Positions 32,938 through 41,104 of a DNA stretch of 64,000 nt are shown piece after piece (the first letter of the stretch is position 1; each line of letters opens with the position of its first letter). The position numbers were made by a program, and so were the translations under genes. The stretch lies in contig CAJMSZ010000009.1 of NCBI GenBank assembly GCA_905216215.1, forward strand, positions 1 through 64,000, written 5' to 3'. Source of the DNA: an uncultured bacterium. Its GTDB lineage: Bacteria; Bacillota; Clostridia; Lachnospirales; Lachnospiraceae. The notes under the pieces were generated by a model. The model did not search any database and was not told the origin of the DNA. It saw nothing but the letters and a program-made list of their open reading frames with translations.

Positions 32938-32948
32938 GAGGAATGAAA

Positions 32949-34001
32949 ATGGCAATTAAGGCAGTAAATCAGATGGATGTAATCGACTTAACAGACGGGT
33001 ATTCCGTCATTCTTACAAATGACAACTATACGTTTTTGGGGACAACAACTGCAGTGAACGGAACGCAAACAACAAGCACGAAAGTAATGGCACTTCGAGG
33101 TAACGAGCAAGTGCCTTGTAAGGTTGGAACAATTAGCTGCCCAACAGGAATCAGCGCAGTCAGTGACGGGAAGACACCAGAACCAACCATTACTATCACA
33201 GCTACTTCCGCGTTAACACAGAGCGGCACGATCACTATTCCAATTATTGTTGATGATGACATTACTATAAATAAAACATTTAGCTACTCCATTGCTTTTA
33301 GAGGAGCAACAGGAGCTAGTGGTACAAGCGTTACTGTAAGTTCAACTTCTGTAACATACCAGGTCGGTTCAAGCGGAACTACCAAGCCAACAGGAGAATG
33401 GAAAACTGAAGTGCCTACTGTAGGACAAGGACAGTTCTTATGGACTAAGACTGTTGTTAAGTACTCTGACGGCAAATCAACAGAAGCGTATTCAGTGTCT
33501 TATAAAGGCGTAAATGGAACAAACGGCTCAAACGGTACAAGTGTTACCATAAGTTCAACTTCCGTTACTTACCAGGTTAGTACAAGTGGCACTACTACTC
33601 CGACAGGAACATGGAGTACTACAGTGCCTAATGTGCCAAATGGACAGTATCTATGGACCAAGACTGTTGTTAAGTATTCAGATGGTAAGTCTACTGAATC
33701 ATATTCTGTATCTTATAAAGGTACAAACGGTACGAATGGTACAAATGGTAAGGATGCTATTACAATGGCAATCACTTCAAGTGGTGGAACAATCTTCAAG
33801 AATACTGCCATTGCCACAATCTTAACTGCTCATGTCTACAAGGGCGGAGTTGAAGTGACTGGTTCCGCTCTATCTGCATTAGGAACTATCAAGTGGTATA
33901 AGGATGGTGGAACTACACCGGTAGCAACAGGAGCAACATACACAATCAGTGCTGGAGACGTTAATAATAAAGCTACTTTCAGTGCACAATTGGAGGGATA
34001 G
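32949..34001 (+). CDS. Repeat-containing tail fibre protein
   Basis: ATG 32949 (MAIKAVNQMDVIDLTDG) has AGGAGG 7 bases upstream. The 350-residue protein has two tandem 71-residue repeats (coded by 33321-33533 and 33534-33746) beginning GTSVT and ending in GTNGxNG linkers. Then comes a KDAITMAITSSGGTIFKN module like that in Tal. The composition (Ser, Thr, Gly, Val) is that of Ig-like fibre stalks. It probably forms a spike or accessory fibre on the tail tip. Confidence 0.75.
   Translation: MAIKAVNQMDVIDLTDGYSVILTNDNYTFLGTTTAVNGTQTTSTKVMALRGNEQVPCKVGTISCPTGISAVSDGKTPEPTITITATSALTQSGTITIPIIVDDDITINKTFSYSIAFRGATGASGTSVTVSSTSVTYQVGSSGTTKPTGEWKTEVPTVGQGQFLWTKTVVKYSDGKSTEAYSVSYKGVNGTNGSNGTSVTISSTSVTYQVSTSGTTTPTGTWSTTVPNVPNGQYLWTKTVVKYSDGKSTESYSVSYKGTNGTNGTNGKDAITMAITSSGGTIFKNTAIATILTAHVYKGGVEVTGSALSALGTIKWYKDGGTTPVATGATYTISAGDVNNKATFSAQLEG
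33321..33746 (+). repeat. Two tandem 213-base repeats in the fibre gene
   Basis: Copies at 33321-33533 and 33534-33746 encode the same 71-residue unit with moderate divergence; the segment near WTKTVVKYSDGKST is almost identical in both. The unit length is a whole number of codons, so gain or loss of copies would keep the frame. Confidence 0.8.
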
Positions 34002-34003
34002 TT

Positions 34004-34672
34004 GTGACAGTTAAAGCAAGTGCATCAATCACTTTGATAAGGGTAAATGATGGTGCTAAAGGAGAGAAAGGAAAAGATGCAGCCATTATCTCCAAAACAG
34101 AGCCATCGGACAAAACTTATCTATGGTGCGATACATCGGTATCGCCGCCAATGCTTAAACAATGGAACGGGGAAGAATGGGTTATTGTAAATGATAACGC
34201 AGAACAGATTACCCAGATTTACAAAGAGATTACCAACTCTATCACGCAGGCGAGCGAGAACATCCTCATGCAGGTTGGAGAGAAGACATACTCCAAGGAA
34301 GCTATGGACAGGCTTTTAAGTGATACGAATACCTCATTGGAACAGACAAAGGAATCCTTTAATTTTGAGTTTAATCGGTTCCAGACTGCACTTGATAATT
34401 TGTCAAATAGCTCAGATGCAAAATTTGAGGACATCAGCAAGTATATCCGATTTGTGAATGGAGAAATCCACATAGGAATTGTTGGCAATCCAATCATGCT
34501 GCGTCAGAGAAATGACCGCATTTCATTCTTGGAAAACAACGTGGAAGTGGCTTACATCAGCAACCGAACACTTTATTTTACTCATGCAGAGGTGCTGAAA
34601 GATTTGAAAATTGGACGTTTCTCATGGGTGGCTATGGATTCCGGATATCTTGCATTAAAACTTGTAGAATAG
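34004..34672 (+). CDS. Tail tip/fibre protein with coiled coil
   Basis: GTG 34004 follows GGAGGGATAGTT. The 222-residue protein starts MTVKASASITLIRVNDG and has a collagen-like GAKGEKGKDAA. Residues about 70-145 form a coiled coil (TNSITQASENILMQVGEKT). The C-terminal IHIGIVGNPIMLRQRNDRISFL part is common at the end of Tal-type fibres. It may be a split-off C-terminal module of the Tal protein. Confidence 0.7.
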   Translation: MTVKASASITLIRVNDGAKGEKGKDAAIISKTEPSDKTYLWCDTSVSPPMLKQWNGEEWVIVNDNAEQITQIYKEITNSITQASENILMQVGEKTYSKEAMDRLLSDTNTSLEQTKESFNFEFNRFQTALDNLSNSSDAKFEDISKYIRFVNGEIHIGIVGNPIMLRQRNDRISFLENNVEVAYISNRTLYFTHAEVLKDLKIGRFSWVAMDSGYLALKLVE

Positions 34673-34682
34673 GGGGAATAAG

Positions 34683-36551
34683 ATGCCTACTATTGGTGGA
34701 AATATCGGTATTCCGAGCGGTGGTTTTTATCTTGGTGTGGATTTTTATTACAGTCAGAGCACTGAGGGGAATTGCTCCACAATTACGAGTATCGTGTCAA
34801 AAGTAACAAAAAATAAGAGTACATATAAACCATATAATCTAAATGGAAAATCAGCAACTCTGGTGGTGCAGTATCAGGACGATTCTGGAAGCTGGATTAC
34901 TGCGGCAAGCTTATCAGACAGCTCCGGGTATGATATGCGGAATACCTCCACAATTACACTGGTATCCGGGTCAAACATTAAGATACCTCACAGGGCTGAT
35001 GGAAAACAGAAAATACGGATTCAGGCAACCGTAAATGGTAAGTTGTCCAATTATTATCCAAATGGTACAATATCTGGCTATGTGGATTTGACAGACATTC
35101 CGAGAGCTACGACTCCATCTTTAAGTCCTAGTAATGTAGAAATGGGAAAAAGTATTGCCATAAGTCTGCCAAGGGCGGTAAGTTCCTTTACTCACACGCT
35201 GTATCATGATTTTTTTGCAAACGAATGGACAAAGTTTGCAGAAAATGTTGGTACACAGGCAACTCTTGCTGTTCCGACCAGTTGGGCTTCGAAGGTGCCT
35301 GACGCTGCATCTGGATATGGACGGATAAGGTGTTTGACTTACAGTGGCAGTACGTTCATCGGGGAGAAGATAGTGGATTTTACCGCAACTGTACCAGAAA
35401 GTATGGTACCGGTAGTGAATACCATCACCATAACGGAAGCGGTGAAAGGTCTTGCCTCTAAGTTTGGGGCATTTATCCAGAGTAAGAGTCAGCTCCGGGT
35501 AGTGAGTTCTGCCAGTGGGGTAAGCGGCAGTACCATCAAGTCCTATTCTGTTGAAGTACTTGGTGTGTCTTATACCGGGCAGGACATCACAACTTATGCA
35601 ATTGGACAGTCTGGAAGCGTGGATGTTATTGTGACTGCCACGGACAGTAGAGGAAGAAAGGGAAGCAAGACAGCTAAGATTACAGTGGTGGAATACTTTA
35701 CACCTACCATCAATTCGTTCAACGCTTTCCGTTCGGATGCATCCGGCAATGAGAAAAACGGCAGTAAGACCTTGAGGTGTGTGTATGACTTTAAAATTGC
35801 TCCATGCGGGAACAAGAACAGCAAGAGCTATAAGATTGAGTACAGGAAAGTCAAAGACTCTACTTGGACAACGCTTACGAGTGGAGCTGTATACTCAGCA
35901 AGCAGTAGTTTCTCAAAGGATAATGTGGTGCAACTGGAATACGCTTACGAAGTACGACTTACTGTGACAGATTACTTTGACGCTCCTGCCACTTATATAG
36001 TTAAAGTAGGAGCGGAAGTTGTTCCGATTGCGGTATATCCAAGTGGAAAAGGAATCGGATTTGGAGGATATCCGACAGAAGAAGCGTTCCAGGTATTTAT
36101 GTCTGCACAGTTTTACAAGACCCTCACTCTGATGGACGTGGACGGGAATGGAACAAACATTAATTTAGTCGATAGATTAACGCAGATAAATAACAATTTA
36201 ACTGTAAAAGAATATGCTTCCAGTGATTTTAACTTTAACTCATTTTATGAAATCATGGAATTCCAATGTTATAGGCTTGGAAGGATGATGTTTTTGAACA
36301 TGGAACTGTATGTTAAATCCGGTACGATTGTCGCCACTAACACTGTGTATAGCTTTAACTATAAAACCATTCCAAGTGAAATAAAACCAAAGAGAAATAC
36401 CCTATTACAGGGTTATTGTTGTGATGGTGATTTCGGGAATGCCACGCAAATTAGCGCATATATAAATAAAGATAATGGATATATACAGTACTCAACTCCG
36501 GTTAGTAAATCATACTTCATAGTTCAAGGCTTTTGGCTTCTTAATTCTTAA
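34683..36551 (+). CDS. Receptor-binding / baseplate protein (DUF859 type) with switchable C-terminus
   Basis: The 622-residue protein starts MPTIGGNIGIPSGGFYLGVD. It has the DUF859 layout of strand-rich modules (PRATTPSLSPSNVEMGKSIAI near residue 139, VEYFTPTINSFNAFRSDASG near 338). The DUF859-type IAVYPSGKGIGFGG follows near residue 450. The last ~130 residues, after GTNINLVDRLTQINN, form the tip. The DNA for TNINL (36153-36166) recurs inverted at 36933-36946 and brackets a silent alternative tip on the minus strand. It likely decides host binding. Confidence 0.85.
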   Translation: MPTIGGNIGIPSGGFYLGVDFYYSQSTEGNCSTITSIVSKVTKNKSTYKPYNLNGKSATLVVQYQDDSGSWITAASLSDSSGYDMRNTSTITLVSGSNIKIPHRADGKQKIRIQATVNGKLSNYYPNGTISGYVDLTDIPRATTPSLSPSNVEMGKSIAISLPRAVSSFTHTLYHDFFANEWTKFAENVGTQATLAVPTSWASKVPDAASGYGRIRCLTYSGSTFIGEKIVDFTATVPESMVPVVNTITITEAVKGLASKFGAFIQSKSQLRVVSSASGVSGSTIKSYSVEVLGVSYTGQDITTYAIGQSGSVDVIVTATDSRGRKGSKTAKITVVEYFTPTINSFNAFRSDASGNEKNGSKTLRCVYDFKIAPCGNKNSKSYKIEYRKVKDSTWTTLTSGAVYSASSSFSKDNVVQLEYAYEVRLTVTDYFDAPATYIVKVGAEVVPIAVYPSGKGIGFGGYPTEEAFQVFMSAQFYKTLTLMDVDGNGTNINLVDRLTQINNNLTVKEYASSDFNFNSFYEIMEFQCYRLGRMMFLNMELYVKSGTIVATNTVYSFNYKTIPSEIKPKRNTLLQGYCCDGDFGNATQISAYINKDNGYIQYSTPVSKSYFIVQGFWLLNS

Positions 36552-36946
36552 TCTATGGTTTTTGTATATCTTATAGTGATAAATTTCACCCAGTTATCAT
36601 TCCATCCGCTATCTGCATATAAATAAAAACTTGTCTTATCAACAGCAACAGACCAATTATTTCCACTTCCAACTTTTCCGTAATACATGTTGGATACAAT
36701 TGGAACGGAATAGCCATTGGAAAATGCTTGCATATACGAGTTAGACAGGTCAATCCATATGTTGTCTACGTTGGATATACTGTGTGGCTTACTTATTACT
36801 GTATTAGATAAGATAGTATCAAATTTAAATGTTTTTGTATAAATCGGTTTTCCTAGAAACCGTTCGTGCGTTTTTGTTTCTTCGCTTGACATGAAAATGA
36901 AATTACTATCTATTTCATTTAATCTATTTAACAAATTAATGTTTGT
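36153..36946. repeat. Invertible segment with inverted repeats
   Basis: ACAAACATTAATTT at 36153-36166 is repeated in inverted orientation at 36933-36946; a second shared block, ATAGATTAA, lies at the same distance inside (36172-36180 and 36919-36927). Both repeats read TNINL in the same frame. The centre of the segment (36549.5) is exactly where the stop codons of the two opposed reading frames overlap (TTAA). Inversion would therefore replace one C-terminus by the other at equal length. No invertase gene is seen in the window. Confidence 0.85.
36548..36946 (-). pseudogene. Silent alternative C-terminus for the receptor-binding protein
   Basis: The minus-strand frame reads TNINLLNRLNEIDSNF and then a ~120-residue beta-rich tip ending FITIRYTKTID. 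The first residues match the expressed TNINLVDRLTQINNNL in frame, and the remainder is different. An ATG lies a few codons upstream (36970) but no ribosome site, so it is a storage cassette rather than a gene. It becomes expressed only when the segment flips. Confidence 0.82.
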
Positions 36947-36984
36947 CTTATAAAGAAAGGAAGCATGCATATGGAAATCAGAGC

Positions 36985-37008
36985 AAGACCATGAGGTCTT
37001 CTTTTTTT
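36985..37008 (+). terminator. Intrinsic terminator after the fibre region
   Basis: AAGACC (36985-36990) pairs with GGTCTT (36995-37000) over ATGA, followed by a run of seven T. It lies outside the invertible segment and would end fibre transcripts in both orientations. Confidence 0.75.
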
Positions 37009-37035
37009 ACGCAAAAAACGGAAAGGAGAGAAGAA

Positions 37036-37392
37036 GTGACAAACTTATTGTTGCAAACATATACTATAGCACTCCCAATCCTACTCGGATATATCGTGTG
37101 GCTTTTGCAGGAGCAGAAGAAAAGGCAGGTGTTGGACGCAAAGGCGCGCGACGAACGGATTGCGGAAGAGTACAAAAAAAGAGATGCCAACAGCGAGGGA
37201 ACAATGCTGTTATTAAGAGTCCAGCTTATCGAGTACCATGATAAATACATGGCATTCGGCAGCATCCCATCCTATGCTTACGAAAACTTCTGTGAAATGT
37301 ACGAGGCATATCATAATCTTGGTGGGAATGGGATGATAACAAAAATGAAACAGGAAATAGAAGAATTGCATTTAAGAAAGAAAGGGGATTAA
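37036..37392 (+). CDS. Single-span membrane protein beside the holin
   Basis: GTG 37036 follows AAAGGAGAGAAGAA. The 118-residue protein has one N-terminal membrane span (about residues 6-24, TYTIALPILLGYIVWLL), then a charged coiled coil and a helical end. Such proteins commonly precede holin genes in Clostridia prophages. It may help lysis or be the second holin component. Confidence 0.7.
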   Translation: MTNLLLQTYTIALPILLGYIVWLLQEQKKRQVLDAKARDERIAEEYKKRDANSEGTMLLLRVQLIEYHDKYMAFGSIPSYAYENFCEMYEAYHNLGGNGMITKMKQEIEELHLRKKGD

Positions 37393-37394
37393 TC

Positions 37395-37688
37395 ATGGAA
37401 CAGATTATTAATTACGTGAAACCAGAATTAGTAGTGGTGGCAATTGTGCTGTATTTTCTCGGTACCGCCATCAAAAAATCGGAGTCAATCAAAGACAAGT
37501 ACATCCCGCTCCTGCTTGGAGTAGCCGGGATTTTGATTTGCGGTATCTACGTGGTAGCTACCTGCAGCCTGTCTGGGACGCAGGACATTGCCATGGCGCT
37601 ATTCACCGCGATTGTACAAGGCATCTTGGTGGCAGGTTTAAGTACATACGTAAATGAGATTATCAAGCAATTAAATAAGGCAGAGTAA
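37395..37688 (+). CDS. Phage holin
   Basis: The 97-residue protein starts MEQIINYVKPELVVVAIVL. Three hydrophobic spans (about 11-27, 37-55, 64-84) and the NYVKPELVVVxxVLYxLGxxIKKS opening are typical of the phage_holin_5 type. It makes membrane lesions that let the amidase reach the wall. It stands 2 bases behind the previous gene and before the endolysin. Confidence 0.88.
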   Translation: MEQIINYVKPELVVVAIVLYFLGTAIKKSESIKDKYIPLLLGVAGILICGIYVVATCSLSGTQDIAMALFTAIVQGILVAGLSTYVNEIIKQLNKAE

Positions 37689-37692
37689 CAGG

Positions 37693-37718
37693 GAGGTCGA
37701 GTAATCGTCCTCTTTTTT
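37693..37718 (+). terminator. Hairpin with T-run between holin and amidase
   Basis: GAGGTCGA (37693-37700) pairs with TCGTCCTC (37705-37712), with one T-T mismatch, and six to seven T follow. It may lower readthrough into the endolysin gene, a way of timing lysis. Confidence 0.65.
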
Positions 37719-37746
37719 TATTAATGTGCAAAGAAAGGAGTATTAT

Positions 37747-38763
37747 ATGTCAGTATACAATGTACACGGAGGTCATTCATTAGTATGTCGAGGAGCATCT
37801 GGTTATTTAGACGAGGTAAACGAGGACAGAAAAGTTAAAAATAAAGTAATTGCCCTTTTAGAAGCAGAAGGGCATACGGTTTATGATTGCACTGACAACG
37901 ATAGCAGAACGCAAGGTGGCAACCTATCTAACATCGTCAAGGAATGCAATAAACATTATGTTAATTTAGATATTTCCATCCACTTAAATGCTGGTGGTGG
38001 AACTGGATGTGAGGTCGAAAATTACGATTCACGTACAAAGGCAGTTTCTGACAGAATCTGTGCAAATATTTCCGCAGCTCTTGGTATCCGCAATCGTGGA
38101 ACCAAGTATATGCCGGGATTATATGTGCTTCGGAAAACAAAGAGTCTCGCCATTCTGGTAGAATGTTGCTTTGTGGATAACCAGACGGATTATGCAGCAT
38201 GGGATGCAGATAAATGCGCAAAGGCTATTGCAGAAGGAATTCTGGGAAGAAGTATCACCGGGACCGACAGTGCAGTAAGTCCTGCCCCAACACCGGCACC
38301 GGCTCCATCGACCAACAGTGGAAAGATTAACGTGGCGCATCAGGCGTTGGCAAAGACCAAAGGATGGATGGGAGAGGTTGTGAATTATAACAATAATGAT
38401 TCCAACGGATACTCTGGCTGGTTTGGCTATCCAATGCTGGCATTCCGCGCAAAGACCAAAGGCAATGCTTCTGAGGTAGGCTATCTGGAATACAGAGCCC
38501 ATAAAAAAGGCGGTGGATACTTTGGATGGAGAAGAGACTACGAAAAGGATTCAGCCGGAGATACCTTTGCAGGTGACGGAGTCTCAGAGATTGACGGTAT
38601 CCAGATGCGCATCGTTGGAGTATCAGGCAGACATGTGCGGTACCGGGCTCATGTGATTAGTAAAGGCTGGCTTGATTGGATTACAGATTATGGTGACGGT
38701 AACGATGGATACGCAGGATGGTTCGGCTATGCCATTGATGCCGTGCAGGTGGAGATTATTTAA
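37747..38763 (+). CDS. Endolysin: N-acetylmuramoyl-L-alanine amidase with ChW-like repeats
   Basis: ATG 37747 (MSVYNVHGGHSLVCRGA) follows AAGGAG. Residues about 5-175 are an Amidase_3 domain: NVHGGHS (zinc His), SIHLNAGGGTGCEVE, ILVECCFVDNQTD with the catalytic Glu. A Pro-rich linker (APTPAPAPS) follows. Residues about 200-338 hold two modules of the clostridial hydrophobic-W kind (VGYLEYRAHKKGG, VRYRAHVISKGWLDW), which bind cell wall. It releases progeny by cutting peptide from glycan. Confidence 0.93.
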   Translation: MSVYNVHGGHSLVCRGASGYLDEVNEDRKVKNKVIALLEAEGHTVYDCTDNDSRTQGGNLSNIVKECNKHYVNLDISIHLNAGGGTGCEVENYDSRTKAVSDRICANISAALGIRNRGTKYMPGLYVLRKTKSLAILVECCFVDNQTDYAAWDADKCAKAIAEGILGRSITGTDSAVSPAPTPAPAPSTNSGKINVAHQALAKTKGWMGEVVNYNNNDSNGYSGWFGYPMLAFRAKTKGNASEVGYLEYRAHKKGGGYFGWRRDYEKDSAGDTFAGDGVSEIDGIQMRIVGVSGRHVRYRAHVISKGWLDWITDYGDGNDGYAGWFGYAIDAVQVEII

Positions 38764-38825
38764 GGGTCTCTCTAAGAGTCTCTATGGGTCTGTCTTGTAC
38801 TAAATCGCCAACTCCGTTTGGAGCC
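38764..38825. other. Right prophage-host junction (attR region)
   Basis: Between the amidase stop and the host-type reading frame that becomes recognisable at about 38820 (GADKTMTAVLSG) the sequence must contain the attachment site. An imperfect inverted repeat CTCC-GTTT-GGAG lies at 38812-38823. The exact crossover cannot be set without the left end, which is outside the window. Confidence 0.6.
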
Positions 38826-39611
38826 GATAAAACCATGACTGCTGTGCTTTCGGGAGAAGCGGATATTGGATTCATGGGAAGTGAAGCCTCTATTTATACC
38901 TATCAGCAGGGTGCGAATGACGTTGTGGTTAATTTTGCCCAGCTTACCCAGCGTGCAGGGAACTTCCTGGTAGCCCGAGAGGAAATGCCTGAATTTACAT
39001 GGGATGATTTAAAAGGAAAAGAAGTGCTTGGTGGTAGAAAAGGTGGTATGCCGGAAATGGTTTTTGAATACATTCTGACTCAAAATGGAATCGACCCGGA
39101 AAAGGATGTATCCATTGACCAGAGCATTGATTTTGGATCTACTGCGGCTGCATTTTCCGGTGGAAAGGGAGATTACACGGTTGAATTTGAACCGGGTGCA
39201 ACTACCCTTGAATTAGAAAAAGAAGGATACGTGGTTGCTTCCTTGGGAGTGGATTCTGGTTATGTTCCATATACCGCTTATTGTGCGAAGGAGAGTTATC
39301 TGGATAAAAACGAAGAGGTGGTTCAGAAATTTACCAATGCCCTTCAAAAAGGAATGGATTTCGTACAGACACATACACCGGAAGAAATAGCAGATGTGAT
39401 TGCACCGCAGTTTAAAGAAACAGATAAGGAGACTTTGACTACCATAGTAGCACGTTATTATGAGCAGGATACCTGGAAAGGAAATCTGATTTTTGAAGAA
39501 GACAGTTTTGCGTTATTACAGGATATCCTGGAAAATGCAGGTGAACTTCAGAAACGAGTTCCTTATAAGGAACTTGTTACCACAAAGTATGCAAAAGAAG
39601 CTTTAGAATAA
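38784..39611 (+). pseudogene. ABC transporter substrate-binding protein (NMT1/SsuA type), 5' part cut off by the prophage
   Basis: From about 38820 the frame reads GADKTMTAVLSGEADIGFMG, the lobe-1 core of NMT1/THI5- or SsuA-like periplasmic-binding proteins. It continues normally to the stop at 39611 (VFEYILTQNGIDPEKDV, VEFEPGATTLELEKEGYVVA). No signal sequence or ribosome site remains; the ATG at 38784 is in junction DNA. About 70-90 N-terminal residues are missing and are expected at the other end of the prophage. Ligand cannot be deduced. Confidence 0.85.
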
Positions 39612-39626
39612 AAAAGAAAATAAAAG

Positions 39627-39674
39627 GGAGTGCCATACCGTGGGGGGAATAGTTGCGGCAAGGCACTCCTTTTT
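39627..39674. terminator. Bidirectional terminator between the truncated SBP gene and purF
   Basis: GGAGTGCC (39627-39634) pairs perfectly with GGCACTCC (39662-39669). TTTTT follows on the plus strand, and a T-rich run follows on the minus strand (complement of 39608-39626). It ends both converging transcripts. Confidence 0.85.
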
Positions 39675-39687
39675 CGAATATCCGATT

Positions 39688-41079
39688 CTATGATGGAGGA
39701 ATCGGGGTAGGATAATGGTTGTTAAAACATGCACGGCAAAGTGGAAGATGATAGGTCATTTCATCCAAATCTTCCAATTTTAGGTAACCAAGAGAATCGG
39801 CTCCAATTTGTCTGCAGATTTCATCGCAGGAATGGGAGCTTGCAATCAGCTGGTCTCCGTTTGGAATATCTGTTCCGTAATAGCACGGATAAAGGAAAGG
39901 AGGGGAGCTGATTCGAACATGAACCTCAAGGGCACCTGCTTTTTTCAGCATGTGAATTAAATTTGCGATTGTTGTTCCGCGCACGATAGAATCATCAATC
40001 AGCACCAATTTCTTTCCTTTTACTACACTTTCCAGTACACTCAGCTTTAAGTGTACTGCACTTTGACGTTCTTTCTGAGTTGGCTTGATAAAGGTACGTC
40101 CGATGTAACTGTTTTTCTGGAAAGCCAGTCCGAAAGGAATACCGGAAGCCTGTGCATAACCCATAGCTGCTGCCAGACCAGAGTCGGGAACTCCTGTAAC
40201 CAGATCTGCCTCGACCGGATAGGACTTTGCAAGCGCTTTTCCGGCACGGATTCGTGCATCATATACACTGACTCCGTCAAGAGTAGAATCCAGTCTTGCA
40301 AAATAAATATATTCAAAAATACAATGAGCCCGTTTCCCCTGACAGAGGTCATAATTGGAATGAATGCCCTCTTTTGTGATAGTAATAACCTCACCAGGCT
40401 GTATATCGCGGATAAATTCTGCATCAATGGCCTTTAAAGCACAGTCCTCAGAGGCGAGAATGTAACTGTCCTTTAATCTACCAAGGCAGAGAGGCTTGAG
40501 ACCCAGTGGGTCGCGCACTCCAATAAGTTTCTGAGGACTCATAATCAAAAGAGCATAACCTCCTGAAAGTCCAGGGGCAGTCCTGAAAACAGCCTCTTCG
40601 ATACTGGAGGTTTTTGTCCGCTCTTTTGCAATCTGGTATGCAATGACTTCCGAGTCTGTAGTGGTATGGAAAATAGCACCTGTATTTTGCAACTGCTCCC
40701 TAAGTACGTCTGTATTGGTCAGATTTCCATTGTGTACCAGTGCAAGGGTTCCTTTTAAATAGTTGAGAACCAGAGGCTGTGCATTTTCTTTGCAGCTTCC
40801 TCCGGTAGTGGAATAGCGAACGTGTCCGATTCCGATATCTCCATGGAGGGAAAGGAGGGTATCGGGACGGAACACTTCGCTTACCAGGCCCATGTCCTTG
40901 TGATAAGAAATATTCCCTTTTGGACCATTGGTGTCACAGACTGCAATTCCAGCAGACTCCTGACCTCGGTGCTGAAGAGCACTGAGACCATAATAAATAT
41001 ATTTGGATACATCCGTCTGTTCCGAGTGCAGCATCCCAAAGACACCACACTCTTCTTTTAATTTGTCATCGGTAAGCAT
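39688..41079 (-). CDS. purF: Amidophosphoribosyltransferase
   Basis: The start at 41079 (MLTDDKLKEECGVFGM) has AAGGGAG 8 bases upstream. The 463-residue enzyme makes phosphoribosylamine from PRPP and glutamine, the first step of purine synthesis. The nucleophile Cys11 follows a ten-residue propeptide, as in the Bacillus type. GIGHVRYSTTGGS and the PRPP loop VLIDDSIVRGTT are present, and CRACF near the end is one of the cysteine sites of the [4Fe-4S] class. It lies 25 bases behind glnN in one operon, an unusual pairing that links purine synthesis to glutamine supply. Confidence 0.95.
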   Translation of the reverse strand: MLTDDKLKEECGVFGMLHSEQTDVSKYIYYGLSALQHRGQESAGIAVCDTNGPKGNISYHKDMGLVSEVFRPDTLLSLHGDIGIGHVRYSTTGGSCKENAQPLVLNYLKGTLALVHNGNLTNTDVLREQLQNTGAIFHTTTDSEVIAYQIAKERTKTSSIEEAVFRTAPGLSGGYALLIMSPQKLIGVRDPLGLKPLCLGRLKDSYILASEDCALKAIDAEFIRDIQPGEVITITKEGIHSNYDLCQGKRAHCIFEYIYFARLDSTLDGVSVYDARIRAGKALAKSYPVEADLVTGVPDSGLAAAMGYAQASGIPFGLAFQKNSYIGRTFIKPTQKERQSAVHLKLSVLESVVKGKKLVLIDDSIVRGTTIANLIHMLKKAGALEVHVRISSPPFLYPCYYGTDIPNGDQLIASSHSCDEICRQIGADSLGYLKLEDLDEMTYHLPLCRACFNNHYPTPIPPS

Positions 41080-41104
41080 CATTTTTCTCCCTTGTTCATC
41101 TGAT

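Noticed and set aside
615..38818. AACTCCGTT at 615-623 and 38810-38818 as attL/attR core
   Set aside because: The match is only nine bases, no host gene part or integrase lies near 615, and phage-type genes continue to the left of it.
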